The notes beneath the pieces were generated by a model that saw only the letters and a program-made list of their open reading frames with translations, made no database searches and was not told where the DNA came from. DNA of 64,000 nucleotides from an uncultured Lachnospiraceae bacterium (GTDB taxonomy: Bacteria > Bacillota > Clostridia > Lachnospirales > Lachnospiraceae): positions 1 to 64,000 of the forward strand of contig CANRJM010000008.1 in the NCBI GenBank assembly GCA_947630925.1. The letters run 5' to 3'. A program made the translations under genes and the position numbers. Below are positions 53,714-62,853 of the stretch, piece by piece. Position 1 is the stretch's first letter. Every line of letters begins with the position of its first letter.

Positions 53714-55999
53714 ATGATTAAGTTATACGATAACGGCGTCTATCTGGTAAATGGGAAAGAGATTGTTGAAGATACTCCGGATAGCGCGGCGATTCTTGCA
53801 CAGAAGTATGGCAGCGCCCCATCGAAACAGGAGGCCGCAAAGGGAACGATGGCATATGGGATTCTGGAAGCGCACAATACTTCCGGGAATATGGAAAATC
53901 TTCAGATTAAATTTGATAAACTGACATCTCATGATATTACATTTGTCGGTATTATTCAGACGGCAAGGGCTTCCGGCATGGAGAAATTTCCGATACCGTA
54001 TGTATTGACAAATTGTCACAACAGTTTGTGTGCGGTGGGCGGAACAATTAACGAAGATGATCATATGTTTGGTCTGTCATGTGCCAAAAAATATGGCGGA
54101 ATGTATGTACCGCCGCATCAGGCAGTGATTCATCAGTTCGCGCGTGAGATGCTTGCAGGCGGCGGAAAAATGATTTTAGGATCGGACTCGCATACGCGTT
54201 ATGGCGCGCTTGGTACCATGGCAATGGGAGAGGGCGGTCCGGAACTTGTCAAACAGCTTTTGAACCGCACATATGATATTGCAAGACCGGATGTGGTTGC
54301 CATTTATCTGACCGGTAAGCCGCAAAAAGGGGTAGGTCCGCAGGATATTGCTCTGGCAATTATTGGCGCTGTATTCCATAACGGTTATGTAAAAAATAAA
54401 GTAATGGAATTTGTAGGAGATGGCGTTGCAAATCTTTCTGCGGATTTTCGGATTGGTGTTGACGTTATGACAACAGAGACAACCTGTCTGTCTTCCATCT
54501 GGACAACGGATGATCAGATTAAGGAGTTCTATGAAATCCATAAGCGTCCGGAAGAATATAAGGAGTTAAAGCCTGCCGATGTGGCATATTATGACGGAAT
54601 GGTTTACGTGGATCTTTCGGAGATTAAGCCGATGATCGCTATGCCGTTCCATCCAAGTAATGTCTATACGATTGAAGAATTAAACGCCAATCTGACGGAT
54701 ATTTTAGAGGATGTGGAGAAGAAGGCGCAGGTCAGTCTTGATAATAATCATATCAAGTATTCGTTAAAGGACAAGATACGCAATGGAAAGCTGTATGTAG
54801 AGCAGGGCGTTATCGCAGGATGCGCCGGCGGCGGCTTTGAAAACATCTGTGATGCGGCAGATATCCTTCGGGGGAAGTTTATCGGGGCGGATGAGTTTTC
54901 TCTGAGTGTATATCCATCCAGCCAGCCGGTATTTATGGAACTGGTCAAGAATGGAACAATTGCAGATTTGATGCAGACGGGGGCTACGGTTCGTTCGGCA
55001 TTCTGCGGTCCGTGCTTTGGCGCGGGAGACGTGCCGCCGAATAATGGTCTGTCTATTCGCCATTCTACCCGTAATTTCCCGAATCGTGAAGGTTCAAAGG
55101 TTACCAATGGACAGATTGCTTCCGTTGCGCTGATGGACGCCCGTTCTATTGCGGCAACAGCAGCAAATCAGGGCTATCTGACGGCAGCTACGGATATCGA
55201 CGTGACGTTTAGGAAGCCGAACTATTTCTTTGACAGTACAATTTATGAAAACCGTGTTTATGATGGCATCGGCAAAGCAGATCCAAATGTAGAAATTAAA
55301 TTTGGTCCAAATATCAAGGATTGGCCGGAAATGTCTGCTTTAACAGAAAATATGGTATTGAAGGTTGTTTCCGAAATCCATGATCCGGTAACAACAACGG
55401 ATGAGCTGATTCCTTCCGGGGAAACTTCCTCCTTCCGTTCGAATCCGCTCGGTCTTGCCGAATTTACATTATCCCGTAAGGATCCTGAATATGTAGGAAA
55501 GGCAAAGGCAGTGCAGAAGGGAGAAAAAGCCCGTATTGCGGGAGAGGATATTTTTGCGGCTCTTCCGGAAATAAAAGAGGTATTTGATACAATTCATGAG
55601 AAGTTTTCTGCCGAACCGAGGGAAACGCAAATCGGAAGCCTGATCTATGCGGTAAAACCGGGAGACGGCTCTGCGCGTGAACAGGCGGCTTCCTGCCAGA
55701 AGGTTCTTGGCGGCATGGCAAATATTGCAAAAGAATATGCCACCAAGAGATACCGTTCCAACCTGATTAACTGGGGAATGCTTCCGTTCCTGTATCCGGA
55801 TGACATCCCATTTGAAAATGGAGATTATATCTTTATTAAGGACATTAAGAAAGCAGTTCAGCAGAAAGAAGAAGTAATCCACGCCTATGTTGTTGGGAAG
55901 GGAATGAAAGAGTTTACCCTTCGTTTAGGCGATTTAACAGATGATGAACGGGATATCATTGTCAAGGGATGCCTGATCAATTATTATCGCGCCGGCTGA
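53714..55999 (+). CDS. Aconitase-superfamily hydratase (YbhJ-like)
   Basis: The 761 residues have an aconitase fold with the [4Fe-4S] ligands C370 (GCAGG), C431 and C434 (FCGPCFG), and active-site segments [20 protein letters not shown] and [11 protein letters not shown]. The C-terminal swivel domain contains [11 protein letters not shown]. It matches the roughly 750-residue YbhJ-type hydratases rather than AcnA, AcnB or LeuC/D. In clostridia it may act as the citrate-to-isocitrate aconitase that supplies glutamate precursor, but citrate synthase and isocitrate dehydrogenase genes are not adjacent. A GGAGG site and its own promoter show a single-gene unit. Confidence 0.85.
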   Translation: MIKLYDNGVYLVNGKEIVEDTPDSAAILAQKYGSAPSKQEAAKGTMAYGILEAHNTSGNMENLQIKFDKLTSHDITFVGIIQTARASGMEKFPIPYVLTNCHNSLCAVGGTINEDDHMFGLSCAKKYGGMYVPPHQAVIHQFAREMLAGGGKMILGSDSHTRYGALGTMAMGEGGPELVKQLLNRTYDIARPDVVAIYLTGKPQKGVGPQDIALAIIGAVFHNGYVKNKVMEFVGDGVANLSADFRIGVDVMTTETTCLSSIWTTDDQIKEFYEIHKRPEEYKELKPADVAYYDGMVYVDLSEIKPMIAMPFHPSNVYTIEELNANLTDILEDVEKKAQVSLDNNHIKYSLKDKIRNGKLYVEQGVIAGCAGGGFENICDAADILRGKFIGADEFSLSVYPSSQPVFMELVKNGTIADLMQTGATVRSAFCGPCFGAGDVPPNNGLSIRHSTRNFPNREGSKVTNGQIASVALMDARSIAATAANQGYLTAATDIDVTFRKPNYFFDSTIYENRVYDGIGKADPNVEIKFGPNIKDWPEMSALTENMVLKVVSEIHDPVTTTDELIPSGETSSFRSNPLGLAEFTLSRKDPEYVGKAKAVQKGEKARIAGEDIFAALPEIKEVFDTIHEKFSAEPRETQIGSLIYAVKPGDGSAREQAASCQKVLGGMANIAKEYATKRYRSNLINWGMLPFLYPDDIPFENGDYIFIKDIKKAVQQKEEVIHAYVVGKGMKEFTLRLGDLTDDERDIIVKGCLINYYRAG

Positions 56000-56030
56000 T
56001 ACATAGGCGTCTGGCGAATGGGAAAAGACA

Positions 56031-56071
56031 AAAGGCTGGTATCCTGCGGTTTTGCAGGATACCGGCCTTTG
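56031..56071 (+). terminator. Probable terminator after the hydratase gene
   Basis: AAAGGCTGGTATCCTGC pairs with GCAGGATACCGGCCTTT, with one G-U pair, around a GGTTTT loop. Only a few T close the stem, so it is a strong hairpin with a weak tail. Confidence 0.65.
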
Positions 56072-56122
56072 CCATATCAGCGGACGGAATGGTTTCTGTC
56101 CTAAGAGAAAGCATTCCGGATA

Positions 56123-56383
56123 TCAGATAAAATGATAAATAATAATACCGATAATAATGCCAAAGATACTTCCGATGGTAATTTTAATGGAAAGGGCGAA
56201 GGTCAGTACCAAAATGCCAAGATCCAGTTGAAACGGGGAAGTCATACCAAATTTTTGGCCGTAATTCAGCCAGGAAAGTGCGGGGATACCGGATGTTGCC
56301 TGTGCAATAAAGCTGCCGAACATGATTCCGGCTAGCAGTAACAAAAACAGCGCCCAATTATTTTTACTAACATTTTTTGCCAT
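56123..56383 (-). CDS. DUF4321 membrane protein
   Basis: The 86 residues start MAKNVSKNNWALFLLLLAG and have two hydrophobic segments, the second ending IIGIIIYHFI, the layout of DUF4321, a small clostridial membrane protein of unknown function. GGAG seven bases before the ATG at 56383 is preferred to the longer frame starting at 56434. It is convergent with the hydratase and divergent from the LCP genes. Confidence 0.8.
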   Translation of the reverse strand: MAKNVSKNNWALFLLLLAGIMFGSFIAQATSGIPALSWLNYGQKFGMTSPFQLDLGILVLTFALSIKITIGSIFGIIIGIIIYHFI

Positions 56384-56782
56384 AGTAGTCTCCATTTCTG
56401 AGCGAATGGTTGTAAGGAGGCGATGAGAAAACACTGTTTACACGGCTTTTTTTCATCTGCCATCATAGCTATTTGTTTTCGCTCAGAAACAAATAACCCT
56501 GTATACTGTGCTGCCTGTCTTATGTACAGAAAGAAAAAGCTGTGTCCGGCAGCGCGGGGACACAAGCAATGGGAGAAAAGATGCCTTTCAGCCCTTTTGT
56601 ATTATAAACGATTGCCGTTTCCTACGCAAGGGGAAAAGCATAAAGAAAAGCATAATGCAAAAGAAAATAGTAGTAAAATGCAGACAGATATGTTATAATA
56701 GTCCGTGTTTTGAGATTTGTTACACAGCAGAAAAAGAATGGAAAAAAAGTTTAGCATAAAAAACGGTGGAAGAGGTAAAATA
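56384..56782. other. 399-base divergent intergenic region with hairpins
   Basis: TGTGTCC (56541-56547) pairs with GGACACA (56558-56564), and ATTTGTTT (56471-56478) with AAACAAAT (56487-56494). On the minus strand these would lie in a long leader of the DUF4321 gene; on the plus strand they precede the LCP promoter. A 91-codon plus-strand frame at 56423-56698 has AGGAGG only two bases before its ATG and no recognisable sequence, so it is not called. Confidence 0.5.
56691..56699 (+). promoter_or_regulatory. Extended -10 promoter for the LCP genes
   Basis: TG-T-TATAAT is a full extended -10 element; no good -35 hexamer is present at the right distance. The start would be about 75 bases before the first LCP gene. 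Confidence 0.5.
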
Positions 56783-57844
56783 ATGTGGAAGAAAATTGTA
56801 TTGGGGATTTTGCTGGTAATTAGCGCCGCGGCGGGTTTTGGCGTTGCAAAGGTGCAAAGTACCATGCATCATACATTGAGCCAGATCAAAAGGGATACCG
56901 ATACGCAGTTAGCGGATGTAGACCTTTCCGATATTAAGGTAGAATCGGATGACGAAGTTATCAATATTCTGCTGATTGGTAGTGATAAAAGGACAGAAAA
57001 GGTCAGCGGCTATCACTCAGATGGCTTGACAGACGCCATGATGATCGCTACCATGGACAAGAAGCATAAAACCTTAAAGCTGACAACGCTGATGCGTGAT
57101 ACCCTTGTAGAGGTAACAGAGGCCGAACAGCAGCGTAAATTGAATTCTGCTTCCAATTATGGCGGCGTAAAAAACTTATATAAAACAATCGCAAAAAATT
57201 TTAATATAAAATTAGACGGATATGTGATGGTGGAGTTTAATGCTTTTAGAGATGTAGTGAATGCAGTCGATGGGGTAAAGGTAGAAGTAACAGACACCGA
57301 GTCCAGATATCTTGCCTGCACAAATTACATAAGAAAGAAAAAAAACCGTCATTTAAAAGTGGGAAAGCAGACGTTAAATGGCGACCAGGCACTGGGATGG
57401 TGTCGTATCCGAAAGGGAATTGATAAGATTGGAGAGCCGGTTGTAACGGCAAACGGCCTGATGGATGATTATGGACGTACATGGAGGCAGAGAACTCTGC
57501 TGAACGCTATTTTTCAAAAAGTAAAGAAGTTATCCTGGTCGGAGTGGATTGCCATTGCAAATAAAGCTTTGCGGAATGTTAAGACCGATTTATCAAATGA
57601 GGACATTACCGGGTATATGTGGGATATCCTCCGTATGGGAACAACCGAACTCTATCAGTTGCAGATACCAATGAACGGTTATTTCCGAAAGGGAACGAAA
57701 TCTGAATTTCCCAATAGCGAAGGAGAAAGCCTGGTTCCGACAGATGGCGTTTCTTCTACATTTGATACCTCTACAACGGCAAAAATCATCAAACAGTTTG
57801 TTTTTCAATATGATGGAAAGGGAGAGTTTTCTTTTAAAGAATAA
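56783..57844 (+). CDS. LCP family cell-wall polymer ligase, copy 1
   Basis: LytR-CpsA-Psr proteins move lipid-linked teichoic acid or polysaccharide to peptidoglycan outside the membrane. The 353 residues have one N-terminal transmembrane helix (about 5-24) and an LCP domain: NILLIGSDKRTE, MMIATMDKKHKTLKL, SLMRDT-type LMRDTLVEV, a conserved GYVMVEFNAFRDVVNAVDGV, and QALGWCRIRKG with Arg in the pyrophosphate site. The frame extends 22 codons upstream, but GAGG eight bases before the ATG at 56783 and the helix start match. It is paralogous to copy 2 downstream. Confidence 0.92.
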   Translation: MWKKIVLGILLVISAAAGFGVAKVQSTMHHTLSQIKRDTDTQLADVDLSDIKVESDDEVINILLIGSDKRTEKVSGYHSDGLTDAMMIATMDKKHKTLKLTTLMRDTLVEVTEAEQQRKLNSASNYGGVKNLYKTIAKNFNIKLDGYVMVEFNAFRDVVNAVDGVKVEVTDTESRYLACTNYIRKKKNRHLKVGKQTLNGDQALGWCRIRKGIDKIGEPVVTANGLMDDYGRTWRQRTLLNAIFQKVKKLSWSEWIAIANKALRNVKTDLSNEDITGYMWDILRMGTTELYQLQIPMNGYFRKGTKSEFPNSEGESLVPTDGVSSTFDTSTTAKIIKQFVFQYDGKGEFSFKE

Positions 57845-57906
57845 CATTGCTTCTTCTCTGTACCTGACAGGGGAGGCAGATATGACAGAGTAGAAAGGAA
57901 ATCAAT

Positions 57907-58950
57907 ATGTGGAAAAAAATTGTAATGGGCGTTCTGGTTGTAATAAGTGGATTGGCGGGATTTCTGGTTGCCAAAGCGCAGGTAACTCTGTATCATTCTA
58001 TGAATCAGATTAACCGCGATTATGATACGGTGTTGGAAAATGTAGACCTGGAGGGAATCAAGGTTAACTCGGATGACGATATTATTAATATCCTTGTGAT
58101 TGGTAATGATGCAAGAACGGAAAAGAGTGGTTTTACTTCGGCGGGTCTTACCGATACCATGATTATTGCGACTATGGATTTGAAGCATAATACATTAAAA
58201 ACAGCTTCATTAATGCGTGATTTGTATGTAGAGATACCGGGATATGGTTATAATAAATTAAATGCCGCAAATTCGTTTGGCGGCATGGAGCTGCTCTATC
58301 GTACGATTGCCCAAAATTTTAACATTGAATTAGACGGTTATGTGAATATTGGCTTTAAAGCTTTTGCCGATGTTGTGGATGCGGTCGGAGGAGTCGAGGC
58401 AGAACTGACAGAATCTGAAACGGAATATTTGAATACGACTAATTATATCCGCAATAAGAAATACAGAAACGTAAAACCGGGGAAACAGACGTTAAATGGC
58501 GCTCAGGCATTGGGATACTGCCGGATTCGTAAGAAAGGCATTACAATCAACGGCCTGGCAAATGACTATGGACGTACCTGGCGGCAGAGGACAATTTTAA
58601 ATGCCGTCTTTGATAAGGTAAAAAAGATGCCTTATACAGAATGGGTAGAAATTGCAAATAAAGTATTAAAACATATCAAAACAGACCTGTCAAACGAAAA
58701 GATTATTTCTTATGCAACAGACGGCCTGCGCATGGGTACGACAACGATCTATCAGCTTCAGATACCGGTAGAGGGATATTATCGCGGCTCCCGTAATGGA
58801 GAGTTCCGAGTGGGATCCTGTCTGGTTATGACGGATGGAATAAACAGCGCCTGGGATAACAGCGCCAATGCAGAAGCATTGAATCAATTTGTTTTCAAAT
58901 ACGATGGAAAAGAACCGTTTCAATATGGAACGTATATCAGTAAGCAGTAA
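57907..58950 (+). CDS. LCP family cell-wall polymer ligase, copy 2
   Basis: The 347 residues follow copy 1 closely in sequence and layout: helix MWKKIVMGVLVVISGLAG, NILVIGNDARTEKSG, SLMRDLYVEIPGYGYNKLN, GYVNIGFKAFADVVDAVGGV and QALGYCRIRKKG. Copy 1 and copy 2 probably arose by tandem duplication and may act on different polymers or in different growth phases. AAAGGAA lies six bases before the ATG. The last 13 codons are repeated once more after the stop. Confidence 0.93.
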   Translation: MWKKIVMGVLVVISGLAGFLVAKAQVTLYHSMNQINRDYDTVLENVDLEGIKVNSDDDIINILVIGNDARTEKSGFTSAGLTDTMIIATMDLKHNTLKTASLMRDLYVEIPGYGYNKLNAANSFGGMELLYRTIAQNFNIELDGYVNIGFKAFADVVDAVGGVEAELTESETEYLNTTNYIRNKKYRNVKPGKQTLNGAQALGYCRIRKKGITINGLANDYGRTWRQRTILNAVFDKVKKMPYTEWVEIANKVLKHIKTDLSNEKIISYATDGLRMGTTTIYQLQIPVEGYYRGSRNGEFRVGSCLVMTDGINSAWDNSANAEALNQFVFKYDGKEPFQYGTYISKQ

Positions 58951-58990
58951 AAAGAACCGCTTCAATATGGAATGTATATTAGTAAGCAGT
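58908..58990 (+). repeat. 41-bp tandem duplication across the LCP2 stop codon
   Basis: Unit 1 (58908-58948) encodes the C-terminal KEPFQYGTYISKQ; unit 2 (58950-58990) repeats it with three substitutions after the stop. The beginning of a third unit (58991-59004) forms the left arm of the following terminator. Confidence 0.88.
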
Positions 58991-58996
58991 AAAAAG

Positions 58997-59052
58997 AACC
59001 GCTTTCTTCCCCTCCTATATATCAGTAAGTGAGGGGATGAAAGCGGTTTTTT
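58997..59052. terminator. Terminator after LCP2, facing the minus-strand carboxypeptidase
   Basis: AACCGCTTTC and GAAAGCGGTT pair over ten bases, with CCCCTC/GAGGGG inside; TTTTTT follows on the plus strand. The minus-strand run after it is A/T-rich, so it may also stop the convergent gene. Confidence 0.92.
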
Positions 59053-59093
59053 GCGCGCATACAGGCATACCGTTATTTTCTTTTCTTTTTTCT

Positions 59094-60428
59094 TTAGGAT
59101 GCGAGTAAAAATTTTTGAAGTACTTTTCCTACATAGTCCGAAAAGACTGCTTTTTTTACTGTTTCAGCGGCGTGAATCGGAAGGCTGCCGATTGTTTTTC
59201 CATCTATGGAATAGACGACTTCTCCGATTTGCTGTCCTTCCTTGACGGGGGCAGTCAGATGTTTTTGATATATGATCTTTCGTTTGATGGAATCTTCAGA
59301 TTCTTGTGTCGTTAAGGTATAAGAAAAATTTTGTTCTACGCGTGCGGCTATTGTATTTTTGACGCCATTGGCAATTTTTTGTTCTTTGAGCGGAATATCG
59401 TCAATTTTCTGTTGATAATTGATACAGTTTGCAAAACCATAATCTAATAGGGCTGCTGCCTGCGTAAAACGGATTTTGGGATCGGGCGCCGCCATAACAA
59501 CAGCGGTAAGGCTGACGCCGTTTCGTACAGCGGTAGCGGACAGACAGTATTTTGCTTTTGATGTGGAACCGGTTTTCAGTCCGGTAATCCCATCATAGGT
59601 ACGAACCAGTTTATTGGTATTGGTAAGACCAAACTCTGTTTCGCCTTTTTTGGTTTTATGCGTAATGGTGTCCATCCATACCGTTGAATAATTGGAGATT
59701 TCCGGATATTTTGTAACCAGTGCGCGCGACATCAAAGCAACGTCATAGGCGCTGCTGTAATGTCCGCTTTGAATGGAATCGTCCAGACCGTTGCAGTTTT
59801 TAAAGCTGGTATGCTCCATGCCTAATTCCTTTGCTTTTTTATTCATGGCGTCGACAAAGGCGGTTTCGGAGCCGCTTATAAATTCTGCCATGGCAACTGC
59901 AGCGTCGTTTGCACTGGCAATGCTGATGCATTTTATCATTTCATTTACGGTCTGTGTTTCTCCCGGCTCTAAAAAGACTTGGGAGCCGCCCATTTGTGCG
60001 GCATATTCGCTTACGGTCACGGAATCCTCCAGAGAAATCTTTTTTTGATCAATCGCTTCAAAAATCAGTAAAAGCGTCATAATCTTAGTAATGCTTGCGG
60101 GAATCAATTCGGTATCTTTTTCTTTTTCGTAGAGGATCCTTCCGCTGTTGTTTTCAATCAGTACCGCTGATCTTGCGGTAATATTCAGCCCGCTATTGTC
60201 TTCTTTCTCAGTTTCCTGATTGCTATTCCCGGTATTGGTCATATTTTCCGGAGACGGTTCTGGCGAAGTTTTCGTCAAACCGGTTTCGTCGTCTGTATTT
60301 TCATCCGGCTTCGTTTCTTCTGCCAGCGCATGTTCCGGCAGAGCCGAAACCGGCTGGATGAGGAGACACGTTCCTGTCAGCAGAAAACATAGGAATTTTT
60401 TAAAAAAGGATTTATTTAAGAAAAACAT
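59094..60428 (-). CDS. D-alanyl-D-alanine carboxypeptidase (PBP5/DacF type), second copy
   Basis: The 444 residues have a signal peptide to about residue 36, then an acidic Thr/Ser/Asn/Glu-rich low-complexity segment (about 38-80) that the first copy lacks. The peptidase domain has SxxK as S112-K115 (SITK), SxN as S172-N174 (SAN) and KTG at 285-287, followed by a PBP5-type C-terminal domain with a basic end that may lie on the membrane. AAGGAAAGGA precedes the ATG. It is divergent from yhbY. Two such genes within 46 kb suggest separate roles in growth and sporulation. Confidence 0.92.
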   Translation of the reverse strand: MFFLNKSFFKKFLCFLLTGTCLLIQPVSALPEHALAEETKPDENTDDETGLTKTSPEPSPENMTNTGNSNQETEKEDNSGLNITARSAVLIENNSGRILYEKEKDTELIPASITKIMTLLLIFEAIDQKKISLEDSVTVSEYAAQMGGSQVFLEPGETQTVNEMIKCISIASANDAAVAMAEFISGSETAFVDAMNKKAKELGMEHTSFKNCNGLDDSIQSGHYSSAYDVALMSRALVTKYPEISNYSTVWMDTITHKTKKGETEFGLTNTNKLVRTYDGITGLKTGSTSKAKYCLSATAVRNGVSLTAVVMAAPDPKIRFTQAAALLDYGFANCINYQQKIDDIPLKEQKIANGVKNTIAARVEQNFSYTLTTQESEDSIKRKIIYQKHLTAPVKEGQQIGEVVYSIDGKTIGSLPIHAAETVKKAVFSDYVGKVLQKFLLAS

Positions 60429-60535
60429 AGTTTATTCCTTTCCTTTGCCCACGCGGGGGAATCTTTCCTTCTTATTTCCCATTATATTGGAAATCAATAG
60501 TGATTATGACTAACTTTCCGTATGGTTTTCCCGAT

Positions 60536-60564
60536 TTGATTTTTTATAAAAAGCATGATACAAT
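60536..60564 (+). promoter_or_regulatory. Sigma-A promoter of yhbY-nadD-yqeK-rsfS
   Basis: TTGATT and TACAAT are 17 bases apart, with TGA just before the -10 giving an extended -10. The start would be near 60571. Confidence 0.72.
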
Positions 60565-60624
60565 CATAAACCGAATATATTAATTTTTTACAGGCAGATT
60601 GCCGGATAGAAATGAGGATGAAGC

Positions 60625-61077
60625 ATGACAAGTAAGGAAAGAGCGGAGTTAAAATCCCGTGCTATGACTATGGACAGTATTTTTCAGGTTGGAAAGATGA
60701 GTCTTACGCCTGCATTGATTGAAGCTGTTAAGGCGGCGCTAAAAGCAAGGGAACTGATTAAAATAAATGTATTGAAAAATTGTCTGGATGATCCGAAAGA
60801 GATTGCCGAAATCTTGTCAGAACGCACCGGCTCACAGGTGGTTCAGGTCATTGGGAAAAAGATTGTTCTGTATAAGAAAAATACGGAACGGGAAGCAAAG
60901 AAACAGTATGCGAAAAACAGACGACAGAAGAAAAAAGCAGTGCAGAATATGAGACGCGAATCGGCAAAAGCAGAATGGAGCAGGAAAGACAGTTTTAGGG
61001 GAAAAAGGGAACGATCCGGGAAAAAACTGTTGAAAAGAAAAGGAAAGGATAGCGCAGAGTTCAATGCAGACTGGTAA
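60625..61077 (+). CDS. yhbY: YhbY family RNA-binding protein with basic tail
   Basis: YhbY/CRS1-type proteins bind pre-50S particles. The first 95 or so residues contain TSKERAELKSRAMTMDSIFQVG, IKINVLKNC and GSQVVQVIGKKIVLYK, the family pattern. The C-terminal 55 residues are Lys/Arg-rich and probably disordered, making the protein longer than the usual 95-100. GAGGATGAAGC before the ATG gives a GAGG site at suitable distance. The end overlaps nadD by 14 bases. Confidence 0.93.
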   Translation: MTSKERAELKSRAMTMDSIFQVGKMSLTPALIEAVKAALKARELIKINVLKNCLDDPKEIAEILSERTGSQVVQVIGKKIVLYKKNTEREAKKQYAKNRRQKKKAVQNMRRESAKAEWSRKDSFRGKRERSGKKLLKRKGKDSAEFNADW

Positions 61078-61672
61078 GATTGGGATTATGGGAGGAACCT
61101 TTGATCCGATCCATCTGGCGCATCTTAAAATGGCAAAATGCGCCCTGGAACAGAAACATCTGGATCAGATTTGGTTTATGCCGTCAAAGTTTCCGCCGCA
61201 TAAGAAAGAGAAGAAAGTTGCGAGCGAGCAGATTCGTTCTGCTTTGGTACAACTGGCAATTCAACAGGAAGAGAAGTTTGCCTTCTCTGATTTTGAACTG
61301 CGGTACGAGGAGACTACCTATACAGCCAGTACTTTAGCACGTTTGCAGGCAGAGTATCCGAAACTGAGTTTTTATTTCATTATGGGAGGCGATTCTCTCT
61401 TTCAGATGGAACAATGGTATCATCCGGAAAAGATTATGGAACGAGCGGTCATTCTGGCGGGAGGCAGGGATGGCATATCGAACGAAGCGTTACAGGAGCA
61501 GGCAGAATATCTGTCAGAGAAGTATGGCGGAACGGTGGAACTGTTTTCCATGCCGGAAATGAATATCAGCTCCAGTTGTATCCGCAGGAGGCTGGCCGAG
61601 GGCAAGAACGTCAGGGAATATCTGCCGGCTCAGGTGTATGAATATATTATGGAGCATCATTGTTACCAGTAG
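61064..61672 (+). CDS. nadD: Nicotinate-nucleotide adenylyltransferase
   Basis: NadD adenylates nicotinate mononucleotide, the penultimate NAD step. The 202 residues show the nucleotidyltransferase motif MGGTFDPIHLAHL (residues 9-21), MPSKFPPHKKEK, FIMGGDSLF and the ISSSCIRRRLAEG motif near residue 165. The start lies inside yhbY with an AAGGA region about 13 bases upstream. The order yhbY-nadD-yqeK-rsfS is conserved in Firmicutes. Confidence 0.97.
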   Translation: MQTGKIGIMGGTFDPIHLAHLKMAKCALEQKHLDQIWFMPSKFPPHKKEKKVASEQIRSALVQLAIQQEEKFAFSDFELRYEETTYTASTLARLQAEYPKLSFYFIMGGDSLFQMEQWYHPEKIMERAVILAGGRDGISNEALQEQAEYLSEKYGGTVELFSMPEMNISSSCIRRRLAEGKNVREYLPAQVYEYIMEHHCYQ

Positions 61673-61684
61673 AGGAGTATAACG

Positions 61685-62293
61685 TTGGAATCAATGGAAG
61701 ACATTCAGAAAAAACTGAAAAAAATATTAAAACCAAAACGCTACAACCATACGCTTGGAGTGCGGTATACGGCTCAGGCAATGGCAATGCGGTTTGGGGA
61801 GGATATGGAAAAAGCAGGCTTTGCCGGTGTCCTTCATGACTGTGCAAAATATATGGAGGACAAGGAGATTCTGGAAAAATGTGATAAGCATCATATTTCG
61901 TGCAGTGAAGCAGAGCGGAAGATGCCGCATTTGCTCCATGCAAAGCTTGGGGTATATTATGCGAGGAAAAAATACGGCATTTCAGACGAGCAAATATTAT
62001 CTGCCATCCGGTGGCATACTACTGGAAAACCCAGCATGACAGCATTGGAGAAGATTATTTTTATTGCGGATTATATTGAGCCGGGCAGAAAGATGGTTCC
62101 CGATATGGAAAAAATCCGCCGGGTTTCCTTTCTGGATCTGGATGAGGCAATGTATCTGATCTTAAAAAATACACTGTCTTATTTGCAAGACGAACGGATG
62201 GAAAGCAAAGGTTACATTGACCCATATACCACGGATGCGTATGAATATTACAAACATGTACATGATCATGTTATAGGAAACGGAGGAAGATAG
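61685..62293 (+). CDS. yqeK: YqeK-type HD-domain nucleotide hydrolase
   Basis: YqeK proteins hydrolyse Ap4A symmetrically. The 202 residues have HD motifs: H at YNHTLGVRYT (about residue 22), LHDCAKYMED, HLLHAKLGVYY, IRWHTTGKP and IFIADYIEPGR. Translation appears to start at TTG, seven bases after AGGAG; an ATG three codons later has a worse distance. It lies between nadD and rsfS with a single-base gap to the latter. Confidence 0.94.
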   Translation: MESMEDIQKKLKKILKPKRYNHTLGVRYTAQAMAMRFGEDMEKAGFAGVLHDCAKYMEDKEILEKCDKHHISCSEAERKMPHLLHAKLGVYYARKKYGISDEQILSAIRWHTTGKPSMTALEKIIFIADYIEPGRKMVPDMEKIRRVSFLDLDEAMYLILKNTLSYLQDERMESKGYIDPYTTDAYEYYKHVHDHVIGNGGR

Positions 62294-62294
62294 A

Positions 62295-62642
62295 ATGGAA
62301 TCAGCGAAAATGGCAAAGATTGCCTACAAGGCGTTGGATGAAAAAAAGGGAGAAGATATCAAAATAATAGAAATTGCAGGAATTTCCGTGATAGCAGATT
62401 ATTTTATTATTTCCAACGGGGGGAATATATCACAGGTTCAGGCAATGGTAGAAAATGTACGGGAAAGAATGCAGCAATCAGGATATGAGATAAAAAGAGT
62501 GGAGGGAAACCGTGACAGCACATGGGTTTTATTGGACTATGGTGATGTTGTAGTGCATATTTTTGATAAGGAAGATCGCTTGTTTTACGATCTGGAACGG
62601 ATTTGGAGTGATGGAACCCCAATCTCCATAGAGGATATTTAG
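62295..62642 (+). CDS. rsfS: Ribosomal silencing factor RsfS
   Basis: RsfS binds L14 and blocks subunit joining when nutrients are low. The 115 residues carry IAGISVIADYFIISNG, EGNRDSTWVLLDYGDVVVHIF and YDLERIWSDG, the Iojap/RsfS signature. GGAGGAAGAT lies before the ATG. A terminator-like hairpin about 70 bases beyond it overlaps the lexA promoter. Confidence 0.97.
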   Translation: MESAKMAKIAYKALDEKKGEDIKIIEIAGISVIADYFIISNGGNISQVQAMVENVRERMQQSGYEIKRVEGNRDSTWVLLDYGDVVVHIFDKEDRLFYDLERIWSDGTPISIEDI

Positions 62643-62682
62643 CCGGCTTTCCGGTTTGCATGGTATAACAGGCAAAGAAGCC

Positions 62683-62696
62683 CGAACATCTGTTTG
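62683..62696. promoter_or_regulatory. Candidate SOS (LexA) box upstream of lexA
   Basis: CGAACATCTGTTTG matches the Gram-positive SOS box CGAACRNRYGTTYC at 12 of 14 positions and overlaps the -35 hexamer of the probable lexA promoter. Confidence 0.5.
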
Positions 62697-62722
62697 ACAT
62701 ATGATAAAAAATATGGTAACCT
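62694..62722 (+). promoter_or_regulatory. Probable lexA promoter
   Basis: Consensus TTGACA lies 17 bases before TAACCT. The -10 matches only partly. The predicted start near 62729 lies within the loop of the rsfS terminator. Confidence 0.5.
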
Positions 62723-62751
62723 TAGAAAAGGAAATAAGGTTGCCTTTTTTT
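62715..62751 (+). terminator. Terminator of the yhbY-rsfS operon
   Basis: GGTAACCTTA pairs with TAAGGTTGCC over ten positions with one G-U, and is followed by TTTTTTT. Confidence 0.88.
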
Positions 62752-62853
62752 ATGGGATAGAAAACCGGACAGGCTGCCGGGCGCTTTCCCCTGCGTATCG
62801 AAACATAGTGATGGAATACGCTGCCAATCCGATCAAGTTAAAGGAGGTATTTT

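Noticed and set aside
56423-56698. 91-codon plus-strand frame with AGGAGG just before its ATG
   Set aside because: The spacing of two bases is too short, the residues resemble no protein, and it spans hairpins and the LCP promoter.
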